A DNA stretch of 16,009 nt from an uncultured Erysipelotrichaceae bacterium (GCA_944325295.1 CALUZL010000059.1:1-16009), one strand, 5' to 3'. Counted from the stretch's first letter, positions 7,976 through 15,037 are shown. Numbers and translations are program-made. Notes: generated from the sequence alone by a model not told the origin.

Positions 7976-9119
7976 CTTTACGACCTCCGTTAAATATCGC
8001 ATCGAGGCTTTTTAAGATACCCTCATTATCGTAGTGATAGGTGCTGAGTTTTCTCTTATAATCCTCAAGCAGAGCTTTTTTATCCTTAAGCTCTAAAAGT
8101 TTCTTTACAAGTTCTTTTTCATCATTGGGAATGATGATCCCTTCCCACTCGTTTTTAAGCTGCTCTTTGATGCCGGCGACCTCCATGACTAAACAGGGCG
8201 TTTCGGCCATGAGCGCTTCTAAGATGATCGTCGGATAGCCCTCATAGCGGGAAGTCATGACAAAGAGATCGCTCGCCTTGATATAAGGATAAGGATTTTC
8301 TTTGATCCCCAGCCACTTAATTCTATCATAGACACCGAGATCTTTTGCCAATTCATGCAACTCATCTCTGAGTTCACCATCACCGATGATCGTCAATTCA
8401 TAAGCATCTTTGACCTCGCTGTAAGCTCTGATCAAGATATCGAGACCCTTTTGGTAGTGAAAACGGGCAACGCTTATGAGCTTTATCTTTGATGAGGGCG
8501 TGATATCACTGACTTCTTTATCGGCCAATGTCTTGATCATCTTTTCATTCATTAGATTATGGATGACACAGATCCGCTTTACGCCAAAGATCTCGCTGTA
8601 AGAATCCTTGACACCCTCACTGCAGGCGATGTTGAGATCGATCTTGGCAAGGGCTTTTTTCATGAGTTTCATGTGATGACTGGCATAATTTACGACCTTG
8701 TAATCGACCTGGACCCAATTCAGCTTCAGATCGCTGTCACTGGCGGCGGTAAAGATCGTACAGAAACCCTCTTTGGCACTAAATTCGATATCGTAGTGCT
8801 TCTTTAAGATCAAGGCGCGCTCTTTTTGGATCCTTTTGAATATAAAAGGACTCTTCATATACAAAAGTAACCGCAGCTTGTTTAAAAGATCGCTGCCCCT
8901 ACATTTTTTAAGGGCGATATCGACAGTCTTAAAAAACGGCGTACCGCTTATAACGTTTATCCCCTTTGGTATCTGCGCCAAGAGTTCACCATGAGGATGT
9001 AACACCAAAAGATCGACTTCATAGCGTTCAAGGTCGATATTTTCTAAAAGCGTGTTTAAGATCCGGGCGACACCGCCCATGACCATCTCATCATTTACAA
9101 ACAGGATCTTTTTTTTCAT
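7968..9119 (-). CDS. GT4 family glycosyltransferase
   Basis: 383 aa, GT-B fold. The N-terminal strand KILFVND plus the glycine turn MGGVARIL (14-21) is the acceptor-side Rossmann start. The C-terminal donor domain shows SVARFHYQKGLDILIRAY (216-233), the IIGDG strand (244-248) and the EX7E motif E293-E301 (EGYPTIILE), as in retaining GT4 enzymes. No TM segment is evident, so it should act at the cytosolic membrane face on a lipid-linked glycan. Donor and acceptor cannot be told from sequence; a hexose added during repeat-unit assembly is plausible. It overlaps the upstream GT2 gene by 4 nt (ATGA) and glf by 8 nt. Its own ribosome binding site is weak, so translation probably depends on coupling. 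Confidence 0.92.
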   Translation of the reverse strand: MKKKILFVNDEMVMGGVARILNTLLENIDLERYEVDLLVLHPHGELLAQIPKGINVISGTPFFKTVDIALKKCRGSDLLNKLRLLLYMKSPFIFKRIQKERALILKKHYDIEFSAKEGFCTIFTAASDSDLKLNWVQVDYKVVNYASHHMKLMKKALAKIDLNIACSEGVKDSYSEIFGVKRICVIHNLMNEKMIKTLADKEVSDITPSSKIKLISVARFHYQKGLDILIRAYSEVKDAYELTIIGDGELRDELHELAKDLGVYDRIKWLGIKENPYPYIKASDLFVMTSRYEGYPTIILEALMAETPCLVMEVAGIKEQLKNEWEGIIIPNDEKELVKKLLELKDKKALLEDYKRKLSTYHYDNEGILKSLDAIFNGGRKDV

Positions 9120-10045
9120 CTTTTGAGTAAACTATCCAAAATGCGATAGTATCCTTTCTTCAACAGGTAATAAAACACTCTTCTCTTAAGGCCCTCACTT
9201 TTATCGATATAGGCATACCAGGCGGCAAAATCCGCATTCAGATGCTTCATGTTGCACTCATAGTAAGCAAGGCGATCTTTTCTTTCAGTAAACTTGGCGA
9301 TCTTTAAGGTATTCATGACAAGGGCGTTTTTTAGGTATAAAGTGGCGATGTCTTCACTTTTTAATCCCAGTTCCTTTTTGATGTTGGCTAAAGCCTTAAA
9401 GATATCAAAGATCCTTTCATCTTTGGTGTGGGATAGCGAATCAGCGCGCTGGTTGTAGATGTAAAGCGGTTTTTGGATGTAGGCGATCCTTTTGGCTTGC
9501 GCCAACCATACCGGGATGCTGGCCAAATCCTCATACCACATCCCCTTTAAGAAACGGCGCTCTTTGATAAAGTCGTAAGTGTAGACTTTATTGTTGGCGG
9601 AATTGTTGATAAAGAGTACCTCTTTTGGGTCTTTGACCTCTAAACGCTTAAAATCAGCACCTTTACTGATGGTGTCATGATCACTGTAGCGATACAGAAG
9701 GTCAAAGACGATGATGTCACACGGATATGCTGTGATCTCTTTTTTTACTTCTTTTATGAGATCTTTGGCGATCTCGTCATCGCTGTCTAAAAAGAGCACG
9801 TGATCACCTTTAGCCCTTTCGATGCCAAAGTTTCGGGCATCGGAAAGACCGCCGTTTTCTTTGTGATAGATCTTGAAGCGTTCATCATTACCGATGACTT
9901 CTTTTGCCCAGGCAATACTATCATCCGGTGAACCGTCATCGATCAAAAGACACTCAAAGTCGCCATCGCTTTGGGCCAAGATCGATTCCAGACACTCTTT
10001 GATGTAGTCGCGCGTCTTGTATACCGGGACGATGATACTTATCAT
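9116..10045 (-). CDS. GT2 family glycosyltransferase (paralog of the upstream GT2)
   Basis: 309 aa. The GT-A domain begins MISIIVPVYKTRDYIKECLE and carries LIDDGS (34-39), the GGLSDARNFG block (65-74) and the metal-binding FLDSDD (85-90). The C-terminal half has NNKVYTYDF and MWYEDLASIP, features shared with EpsJ/WchN-like capsule and wall-polymer transferases. No TM helix is seen. An open frame extends upstream to a GTG at 10072, but the ATG at 10045 has AAAGGAG 5 nt upstream and starts at the first GT2 strand, so I use it. It overlaps the preceding GT2 gene by 4 nt (ATGA). The two GT2 proteins align along most of their length and look like a tandem duplication. Donor is unknown; UDP-Galf or a dTDP-6-deoxyhexose are candidates given the neighbours. 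Confidence 0.92.
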   Translation of the reverse strand: MISIIVPVYKTRDYIKECLESILAQSDGDFECLLIDDGSPDDSIAWAKEVIGNDERFKIYHKENGGLSDARNFGIERAKGDHVLFLDSDDEIAKDLIKEVKKEITAYPCDIIVFDLLYRYSDHDTISKGADFKRLEVKDPKEVLFINNSANNKVYTYDFIKERRFLKGMWYEDLASIPVWLAQAKRIAYIQKPLYIYNQRADSLSHTKDERIFDIFKALANIKKELGLKSEDIATLYLKNALVMNTLKIAKFTERKDRLAYYECNMKHLNADFAAWYAYIDKSEGLKRRVFYYLLKKGYYRILDSLLKR

Positions 10046-11013
10046 TGGTGCTCCTTTAAATAGAGATGCCACAAATACTTGCTGAAGCGATTATTGGTCG
10101 CTAAGAAAAAACGCTCTTTTTTGGAAAAGACCTTTTGCACATAAGGGTTTTGTTTAGCTTTGGGATAGTGTTTTTTGACATATCTAAAGGCTTTGTCCAT
10201 GAGCTTTCGGTAATGTGGAGCTTCTAGGCGCAAAAACCTGAAGGCGCCATAGACTAAAAAGTGCTCGACAAAAAGGTACTCAAGTTCCCTGTCGTAGGTC
10301 TTTTTAAGATCGAACCTTTCAAGATTTTCTAAAAGGAGATCAAAAATCGCAAAGATGCTTTCCATACGCGGGTCATAGTGACTGTTCATGATCGAAGATG
10401 ACCTTTGTCGGTAATTAAAGATCGGCTCGTGAAGATAGCTGACTTTTTGGGCCTTGGCAAAGCAGGTGAGCGTCACCGGGATATCTTCATACCATAGACC
10501 AAGAGGATAGTTTATCTTGAGCTCTTTGAAAAAAGAGTGCTTGTAGATCTTGTTCCAGGCAAAAAGTGGCGAAAGGAACAGATCTTTCTTTTTATCGACA
10601 CTGACATCTCTTACACCATCCTTGACGATCTTTTCTTTATTCTCTTCAGACCAAAAATAGACAAGATCACCGATCACGATATCGGCATCTTCCGCTTTAG
10701 CGATCTCTAACATCTTGGCATAGCCGTCTTTAGCCACATAGTCATCACTGTCTAAAAAAGCGATATACTCGCCCCTGGCAAAGCGCAAGCCATAGTTTCG
10801 GGCATCGGAAAGACCGCCGTTTGGCTTTAAGAAAGCGTGAAAGTTAGCATGTTTAAAGACGTACTCATCAATGATGGGTTGCGAAAGATCGGTCGATCCG
10901 TCATTGACGATGATGACCTCGTAATCTTTAAGGCCCTGATCCAAAAGACTGTCAAGACACGCTCGCAGATAACTTTCAACGTTGTATACCGGTACGATAA
11001 TACTGAGATCCAT
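10042..11013 (-). CDS. GT2 family glycosyltransferase
   Basis: 323 aa. The GT-A domain starts MDLSIIVPVYNVESYLRACL, with IVNDGS (35-40), GGLSDARNYG (66-75) and FLDSDD (86-91) as the nucleotide-sugar and metal-binding motifs. The C-terminal part has WNKIYKHSFF and LWYEDIPVT, then a basic, aromatic tail, probably for membrane-surface association. The start codon shares one base with the stop of rfbB (TGATG) and has GAGGGA 5 nt upstream. It lies directly between the deoxysugar genes and its own paralog. It should add a sugar to a lipid-linked intermediate in the cytosol; which sugar is not readable from sequence. Confidence 0.92.
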   Translation of the reverse strand: MDLSIIVPVYNVESYLRACLDSLLDQGLKDYEVIIVNDGSTDLSQPIIDEYVFKHANFHAFLKPNGGLSDARNYGLRFARGEYIAFLDSDDYVAKDGYAKMLEIAKAEDADIVIGDLVYFWSEENKEKIVKDGVRDVSVDKKKDLFLSPLFAWNKIYKHSFFKELKINYPLGLWYEDIPVTLTCFAKAQKVSYLHEPIFNYRQRSSSIMNSHYDPRMESIFAIFDLLLENLERFDLKKTYDRELEYLFVEHFLVYGAFRFLRLEAPHYRKLMDKAFRYVKKHYPKAKQNPYVQKVFSKKERFFLATNNRFSKYLWHLYLKEHQ

Positions 11014-12032
11014 CAGCGTCCCTCATACATCCTTGCATAGTAATTTTGATATTCACCACTTACCACATCATCAAGCCACTTGGAATTGTCGATATACCAT
11101 TTGATCGTCTTTTTGATGCCGTCGGCAAATTTCGTCTTCGGTTTCCAACCCAGCTCCGTCGTGATCTTTCGGGGATCGATCGCATAGCGCAGATCATGAC
11201 CCTTGCGGTCAGCCACAAAGGTAATGAGTGCTTCACTTTTGCCAAGTTCCTTTAAGACGATCTTAGCGATCTCGATGTTGGTCTTTTCGTTATGACCGCC
11301 GACATTGTAAAGAGAACCTTCCTTACCTTTTCTGACGATGAGGTCGATGGCTTCGCTGTGATCATCGACATATAACCAGTCGCGAACATTCACGCCCGTT
11401 CCATAGATCGGCAAAGGACGATCATGACGAGCATTGTTTATGATGAGCGGAATAAATTTCTCGGGAAATTGATAAGGTCCGTAGTTGTTGGAACAGCGGC
11501 TGATGCTTGCCGGCAGACCATAAGTGCGCATATAAGCCATGACCAAGAGATCGGCCGAAGCCTTTGATGCACTGTAGGGACTGGAAGTGCGAATGGGACT
11601 CTCTTCTGTAAAAAACAAATCCTTGCGCCCAAGCGGAAGATCGCCATAGACTTCATCGGTCGAGACCTGATGATAGCGTTTCACGCCGTATTTTAAGGCG
11701 GCATCCATGAGATTGGCTGTCCCTAAGATATTGGTCTTTAAGAAAAGCGACGGATCTGCAATCGAGCGGTCGACATGGGTCTCGGCTGCAAAGTTGATGA
11801 CGATGTCAAAACGCTCTTTGGCAAAAAGGGCATCGATCCCTTCTGTGTCGCCGATATCCATCTTGAGAAAATGAAAATTGTCATGATCTTTCAAGCCGTC
11901 AAGGTTTTTGATATTTCCGGCATAGGTCAATTTATCCAAGGCGTAATAGTCGTCCTGGGGATGTTTTTGCATCTCGTAGTACATAAAGTTGCTGCCGATA
12001 AAGCCGGCGGCACCGGTAATCAATATCTTCAT
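11013..12032 (-). CDS. rfbB: dTDP-glucose 4,6-dehydratase
   Basis: 339 aa, extended short-chain dehydrogenase. It removes water from dTDP-glucose to give dTDP-4-keto-6-deoxyglucose. The NAD-binding motif TGAAGFIG is at 6-13, and DKLTYAGN (33-40) is an RmlB signature. FAAETHVDRS (81-90) follows. The catalytic residues are seen as Thr125-Asp126-Glu127 in STDEVYG and Tyr153-Lys157 in YSASK. Length is typical. The start overlaps the end of rfbA by 4 nt (ATGA), with GGAGG as ribosome binding site. rmlC and rmlD, which would complete dTDP-L-rhamnose synthesis, are not in the window, so the end product may be rhamnose (genes elsewhere) or another 6-deoxyhexose. Confidence 0.97.
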   Translation of the reverse strand: MKILITGAAGFIGSNFMYYEMQKHPQDDYYALDKLTYAGNIKNLDGLKDHDNFHFLKMDIGDTEGIDALFAKERFDIVINFAAETHVDRSIADPSLFLKTNILGTANLMDAALKYGVKRYHQVSTDEVYGDLPLGRKDLFFTEESPIRTSSPYSASKASADLLVMAYMRTYGLPASISRCSNNYGPYQFPEKFIPLIINNARHDRPLPIYGTGVNVRDWLYVDDHSEAIDLIVRKGKEGSLYNVGGHNEKTNIEIAKIVLKELGKSEALITFVADRKGHDLRYAIDPRKITTELGWKPKTKFADGIKKTIKWYIDNSKWLDDVVSGEYQNYYARMYEGR

Positions 12033-12925
12033 CTTTCCTCCTGGATCTTTGAGAAATACTCGCCCATGGCCACCCGCTTCAGATGATCGCCATAGCTGGT
12101 CTTGTCATAGAGGGCTGCCGTTTTTAAAAGCTCCTCTTTACTTATCCATCCATTATTATAAGCTATCTCTTCGGGAACGGATATCTTGATGCCGATCGTT
12201 TTTTCGATAACTTTGACAAACTCACCGGCGGCGTTTAGCGATTCGGTAGTACCGGTATCAAGCCAGGCAAAACCCCTTCCGAATACCTCTAAATCCAAAA
12301 GGCCCTTTTCAAGATAGATCCGATTCAGATCGGTGATCTCATACTCGCCTCTTTTTGAGGGCTTGAGTTCTTTAGCGTAATTTACGACCTCGTTATCATA
12401 AAAATATAAACCGACAACGGCATAATTGGACTTGGGATTTTGCGGTTTTTCTTCAAGTGAGAGGATCTTACCCTCGCTATCAAATTCGGCGATACCAAAG
12501 CGCCAGGGATCATTTACATAGTGACCAAAGATCGTCGCTCCGCGTTTTTTATGAGCAGCCCGCTGCAGCATTGCCGTAAAGCCGCTGCCGTAAAAGATAT
12601 TGTCACCCAATACCAGACACACGCTGTCATCACCGATAAAATCCGCTCCGAGCACAAAAGCTTTGGCTAAGCCGTCAGGACGCTCTTGGACACAATAGGA
12701 AAACTCCATGCCAAAGGCGCTGCCATCCCCTAAAAGCAGTTCATACTTGCCGATGTCTTCCGGAGTCGAAATGATCAGCACTTCTCTGATCTTGGCAAGC
12801 ATCAGGGTGCTCAGCGGATAATAGATCATCGGTTTATCATATACCGGCAACAATTGTTTGGAGACCGAACGGGTCATCGGGTATAAGCGCGTACCCGCTC
12901 CCCCTGCTAAAATAATACCTTTCAT
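12029..12925 (-). CDS. rfbA: Glucose-1-phosphate thymidylyltransferase
   Basis: 298 aa. It joins glucose-1-phosphate and dTTP to make dTDP-glucose, the substrate of the next gene's enzyme. The nucleotidyltransferase signature is GIILAGGAGTRLYPMT (3-18), followed by SKQLLPVYDKPMIYYPLS (22-39), with Arg13 and Lys23 as the expected catalytic residues. CVQERPDGLAKA and LVLGDNIFYG are further RmlA motifs. Length matches the short RmlA class (about 290 aa). A GTG two codons earlier (12931) is in frame, but the ATG at 12925 is better placed behind GGAGAG. It begins 5 nt after the stop of the GT-C-like gene and overlaps rfbB by 4 nt. Confidence 0.96.
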   Translation of the reverse strand: MKGIILAGGAGTRLYPMTRSVSKQLLPVYDKPMIYYPLSTLMLAKIREVLIISTPEDIGKYELLLGDGSAFGMEFSYCVQERPDGLAKAFVLGADFIGDDSVCLVLGDNIFYGSGFTAMLQRAAHKKRGATIFGHYVNDPWRFGIAEFDSEGKILSLEEKPQNPKSNYAVVGLYFYDNEVVNYAKELKPSKRGEYEITDLNRIYLEKGLLDLEVFGRGFAWLDTGTTESLNAAGEFVKVIEKTIGIKISVPEEIAYNNGWISKEELLKTAALYDKTSYGDHLKRVAMGEYFSKIQEER

Positions 12926-12930
12926 AATCA

Positions 12931-14415
12931 CTAACTCTCCTTGAAATAGAATATTATATCCTGAGGCTGTTGCGGAAGACCGTAGTACTCCTTAAAAGTC
13001 TCAAGGTGATAGCTGTCATCAGGTTCGATGTCACCGCCATGGACCGTATAGATCGGAAAGCGCGGTATATAAGCTTCCTTTACCTCCGGATGATCTTTGT
13101 AGTAAGCGATGATATCTAATCTTTCAGCATAAGAGACACCTACCAATTGATATTTAAAAAGATACTCGCTCACCCGATCTAAGTTTACAAAAAGGGCCAA
13201 TGCCAAAAGACAAAAGAAGCAAAGTGAGCGCCCTTTTAACTCTTCGATGATCATGCCGATTAAGATGATGAGATAAAAGACGGTATAGATGCTGCTTCTG
13301 GCACCAAAGATCGGCGAGTAGAGCATCACGATATTAAAACTGCCGGCAGCCAGAAAGATAAAGACGGCCTCATCACGTCTTCGCTCCTTTAAACCTTTAA
13401 AAAGGATAAAAAGCGAGGCGATGATATCGACGATCCAAAAGGTGCGGCTGAAAAGTGATGACGGATCCAAAAGAAAGTCAAAGGGCAAGACAAAACTGAA
13501 GACTGCAACGACCGAAAGCGCCTGGATGAAGATGAGCAAGATCTTGACAAAGACCGAGATCTTCATACCCAGCACAAATAAAGACATGACAAGCGCGTAA
13601 AACAGGATCAGATAATTATTGTTTATAAAGGTATAGTAGATAAAGCGCGGATAGCCATCGGCCAGTTTTTCAAAAAGTGACATCTGGCTCCAAGCAACAT
13701 GTTCATTCAAAAGCCGATAAGCACTGCCCGGGGAAAGCCGCATGACAGTAAAACTTACGATCGCCACCAAAGTATTGATCACAAAATAAACGCTCGCCTG
13801 CCGTTTGTGATGATAGGCATAAAAAACAAACGCCCCACAGATTAAGATCATGACAGCAGCGATATTCTCCATCGCTAGACCGATATACAATAGCAAGCCG
13901 TTGCTCAAAAGAGCCAAGACTTTATCGCCTTTTTCAAGATCACCGACTTTAAACAGCAGTCTTCTGGCGATCAGAAGATACAAAAGACTTAAAAATAAAG
14001 GGATGACATAAGTCGTGCCCATAAGCCAAGAGTAAGTCTCCATCCGCAGACTGTCATCGACTGACAATATACAAGCCAAAACGACTAAAGGAATAAGGAT
14101 CGGCCGTCTTTTGATCCCTATAAGATGACAGATGCAGATAAATGTCCCCATAAACAATAAAGGGTTGATGATGTTCCAAAGCCATTTGCGCGGTGCCACG
14201 ATAAAGCCGTAAAGCTCACTGAAAAACCGGCCCGACCAGCTCTTGTAAAATTCAATAGCCATGCTAAACGGATCAGAGTTCATCCCGTTTAGGGCATATC
14301 CCCAATCATCACCGGCAAGCGGTGTCTTATACGCCATATAAAAAAACAAAGCCAAAATAAAAACGCTGACTACGATGTAAAAATATTGGCGATTTTCCCA
14401 AAGCTTTTTCATCAT
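12931..14415 (-). CDS. Polytopic membrane protein, DUF6056/GT-C-like glycosyltransferase
   Basis: About 494 aa with some ten or more hydrophobic helices. The first (about residues 12-30) is followed by an outside loop with TPLAGDDWGYA, giving a paired acid Asp36-Asp37. An acidic pair in the first outer loop is the hallmark of GT-C enzymes, which use polyprenyl-phosphate sugars on the outer face. The protein also resembles the DUF6056 / GtrC-like group by length, by the DDWGYA motif and by SGRFFSE soon after. It is likely the user of the lipid-linked hexose made by the GtrB-like enzyme, adding side-chain sugars to the polymer. Start choice: the frame is open to an ATG at 14451, but no ribosome binding site precedes it and the extra 12 residues overlap promoter-like DNA. 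ATG-ATG at 14415/14412 directly before KKLWENR is preferred. First gene of the operon; an O-antigen-polymerase-like role is the alternative. Confidence 0.8.
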   Translation of the reverse strand: MMKKLWENRQYFYIVVSVFILALFFYMAYKTPLAGDDWGYALNGMNSDPFSMAIEFYKSWSGRFFSELYGFIVAPRKWLWNIINPLLFMGTFICICHLIGIKRRPILIPLVVLACILSVDDSLRMETYSWLMGTTYVIPLFLSLLYLLIARRLLFKVGDLEKGDKVLALLSNGLLLYIGLAMENIAAVMILICGAFVFYAYHHKRQASVYFVINTLVAIVSFTVMRLSPGSAYRLLNEHVAWSQMSLFEKLADGYPRFIYYTFINNNYLILFYALVMSLFVLGMKISVFVKILLIFIQALSVVAVFSFVLPFDFLLDPSSLFSRTFWIVDIIASLFILFKGLKERRRDEAVFIFLAAGSFNIVMLYSPIFGARSSIYTVFYLIILIGMIIEELKGRSLCFFCLLALALFVNLDRVSEYLFKYQLVGVSYAERLDIIAYYKDHPEVKEAYIPRFPIYTVHGGDIEPDDSYHLETFKEYYGLPQQPQDIIFYFKES

Positions 14416-14419
14416 CACA

Positions 14420-14447
14420 ATTATATTATAAAGTTTGACAATCACAA
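14420..14447 (-). promoter_or_regulatory. Candidate promoter of the glycopolymer operon
   Basis: Minus strand: TTGTGA (14447-14442), 16-nt spacer, TATAAT (14425-14420); a second TATAAT overlaps at 14430-14425. The -10 box is a perfect consensus match. It ends 4 nt before the first of two tandem ATG codons, so the transcript would have almost no leader. It overlaps the ssrA promoter on the other strand. Confidence 0.45.
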
Positions 14448-14463
14448 ACATTTATAGGAGAAT
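14435..14463 (+). promoter_or_regulatory. Candidate ssrA promoter
   Basis: Plus strand: TTGACA (14435-14440, perfect -35), 17-nt spacer, GAGAAT (14458-14463, 4 of 6 matches to -10). Transcription would start near 14470, a few bases before the mature tmRNA 5' end at 14474, leaving a short leader for RNase P to remove. Placement supports the call more than the -10 box does. Confidence 0.55.
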
Positions 14464-14473
14464 ATGGCTACCC

Positions 14474-14821
14474 GGGGATGTTCTGGAATCGACAGGTTTA
14501 TGCTGGGTATCGTAAGCAGTGGAGTGGTTACCTAATAACCGCCAAAAAAATAAACGGAAATAACAACAGATTAGCTTTCGCTGCTTAGTCGAATTACAGA
14601 CTTGCGAAACCTTCTATAGGTGTTCTCCTGGACATTTATAGTCGTAAAACACAGGATAGGAAAAGTGAGTTAGCTTTACCTCATCATCCGAAGACCGAAA
14701 AAGCAAATTCAGTTTCAGGTTGTCTGCACCATAGACTGTCTTAAATAAGTCAGAATAAACTGTAGAAAACGATACGTGGGGCTACTCTTGGACATGGGTT
14801 CAAATCCCATCATCTCCACCA
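14474..14821 (+). ncRNA. ssrA: Transfer-messenger RNA (tmRNA), one-piece
   Basis: 348 nt. The 5' end GGGGATG pairs with CATCTCC near the 3' end to form a 7-bp acceptor stem with one G-U pair, followed by A-CCA encoded in the DNA. GGAATCGACAGG near the 5' end is the conserved tmRNA start. The T arm is visible as ATGGG-TTCAAAT-CCCAT just before the acceptor strand. The tag frame ends ...TTA GCT TTC GCT GCT TAG at 14588. tmRNA with SmpB rescues ribosomes stalled on broken mRNA and tags the incomplete protein for proteolysis. It is divergent from the glycopolymer operon and has its own terminator. tmRNA 3' ends are common integration sites, but I found no second copy of this 3' end in the window. 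Confidence 0.97.
14556..14588 (+). other. tmRNA tag-peptide reading frame
   Basis: The likely resume codon is GGA (Gly) at 14556, because the bases just before it read AAATAAAC, like the conserved UAAAC that precedes the resume codon in many Firmicute tmRNAs. The frame encodes GNNNRLAFAA and ends at TAG (14586-14588). The same frame is open upstream from a GCC at 14541 (adding AKKIN), which is the alternative resume codon. The hydrophobic LAFAA end is typical of ClpXP/FtsH degradation tags. Confidence 0.75.
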
Positions 14822-14838
14822 AATTAGATTCTTATCTT

Positions 14839-14866
14839 AAAGTCCTTATAAATAAAGGACTTTTTT
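14839..14866 (+). terminator. Rho-independent terminator of ssrA
   Basis: A perfect 9-bp stem AAAGTCCTT (14839-14847) / AAGGACTTT (14855-14863) with a 7-nt loop, followed by more T, starts 18 nt after the tmRNA CCA end. The stem's 3' arm and tail together give six T residues. The opposite strand has no T tract after the stem, so it works only for ssrA. Confidence 0.9.
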
Positions 14867-14879
14867 AATACTTCGATCA

Positions 14880-15035
14880 AAAATTAGGCCACATGTCCAC
14901 TAAAAACAGGCCACAAATCAAGATCCTGTGACCATTTTTGTGATTGTGATATGACATCAGACAGGTATATAGACGGATATCGACCAGCTTAAAGATGATG
15001 GAAATATACAACGCCTAAGCATTATAAATGATCAG
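14880..15035 (+). other. Non-coding stretch with possible insertion-sequence relic
   Basis: No gene is supported here. AGGCCACA occurs twice in direct orientation, 22 nt apart (14886-14893 and 14908-14915), and a related inverted TGTGACC lies at 14927-14933. Spaced short repeats of a GGCCA type near an end are a feature of IS21-family elements. A short plus-strand open stretch (about 14955-15018, stop TAA) with no plausible start could be a transposase scrap, but I cannot match it. Neither an intact transposase nor a target-site duplication is seen. Base composition is more AT-rich than the operon. Confidence 0.25.
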
Positions 15036-15037
15036 AC

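Noticed and set aside
9116..10072. GT2 start at the GTG at 10072
   Set aside because: The ATG at 10045 has a strong AAAGGAG 5 nt upstream, starts at the first GT2 strand and makes the standard ATGA overlap.
14474..14821. Attachment-site duplication of the tmRNA 3' end
   Set aside because: I looked for a second copy of the GGTTCAAATCCCATCATCTC region in the window and saw none.
14880..15035. Intact insertion sequence
   Set aside because: No transposase frame, paired terminal inverted repeats or target duplication is visible. At most it is a relic.
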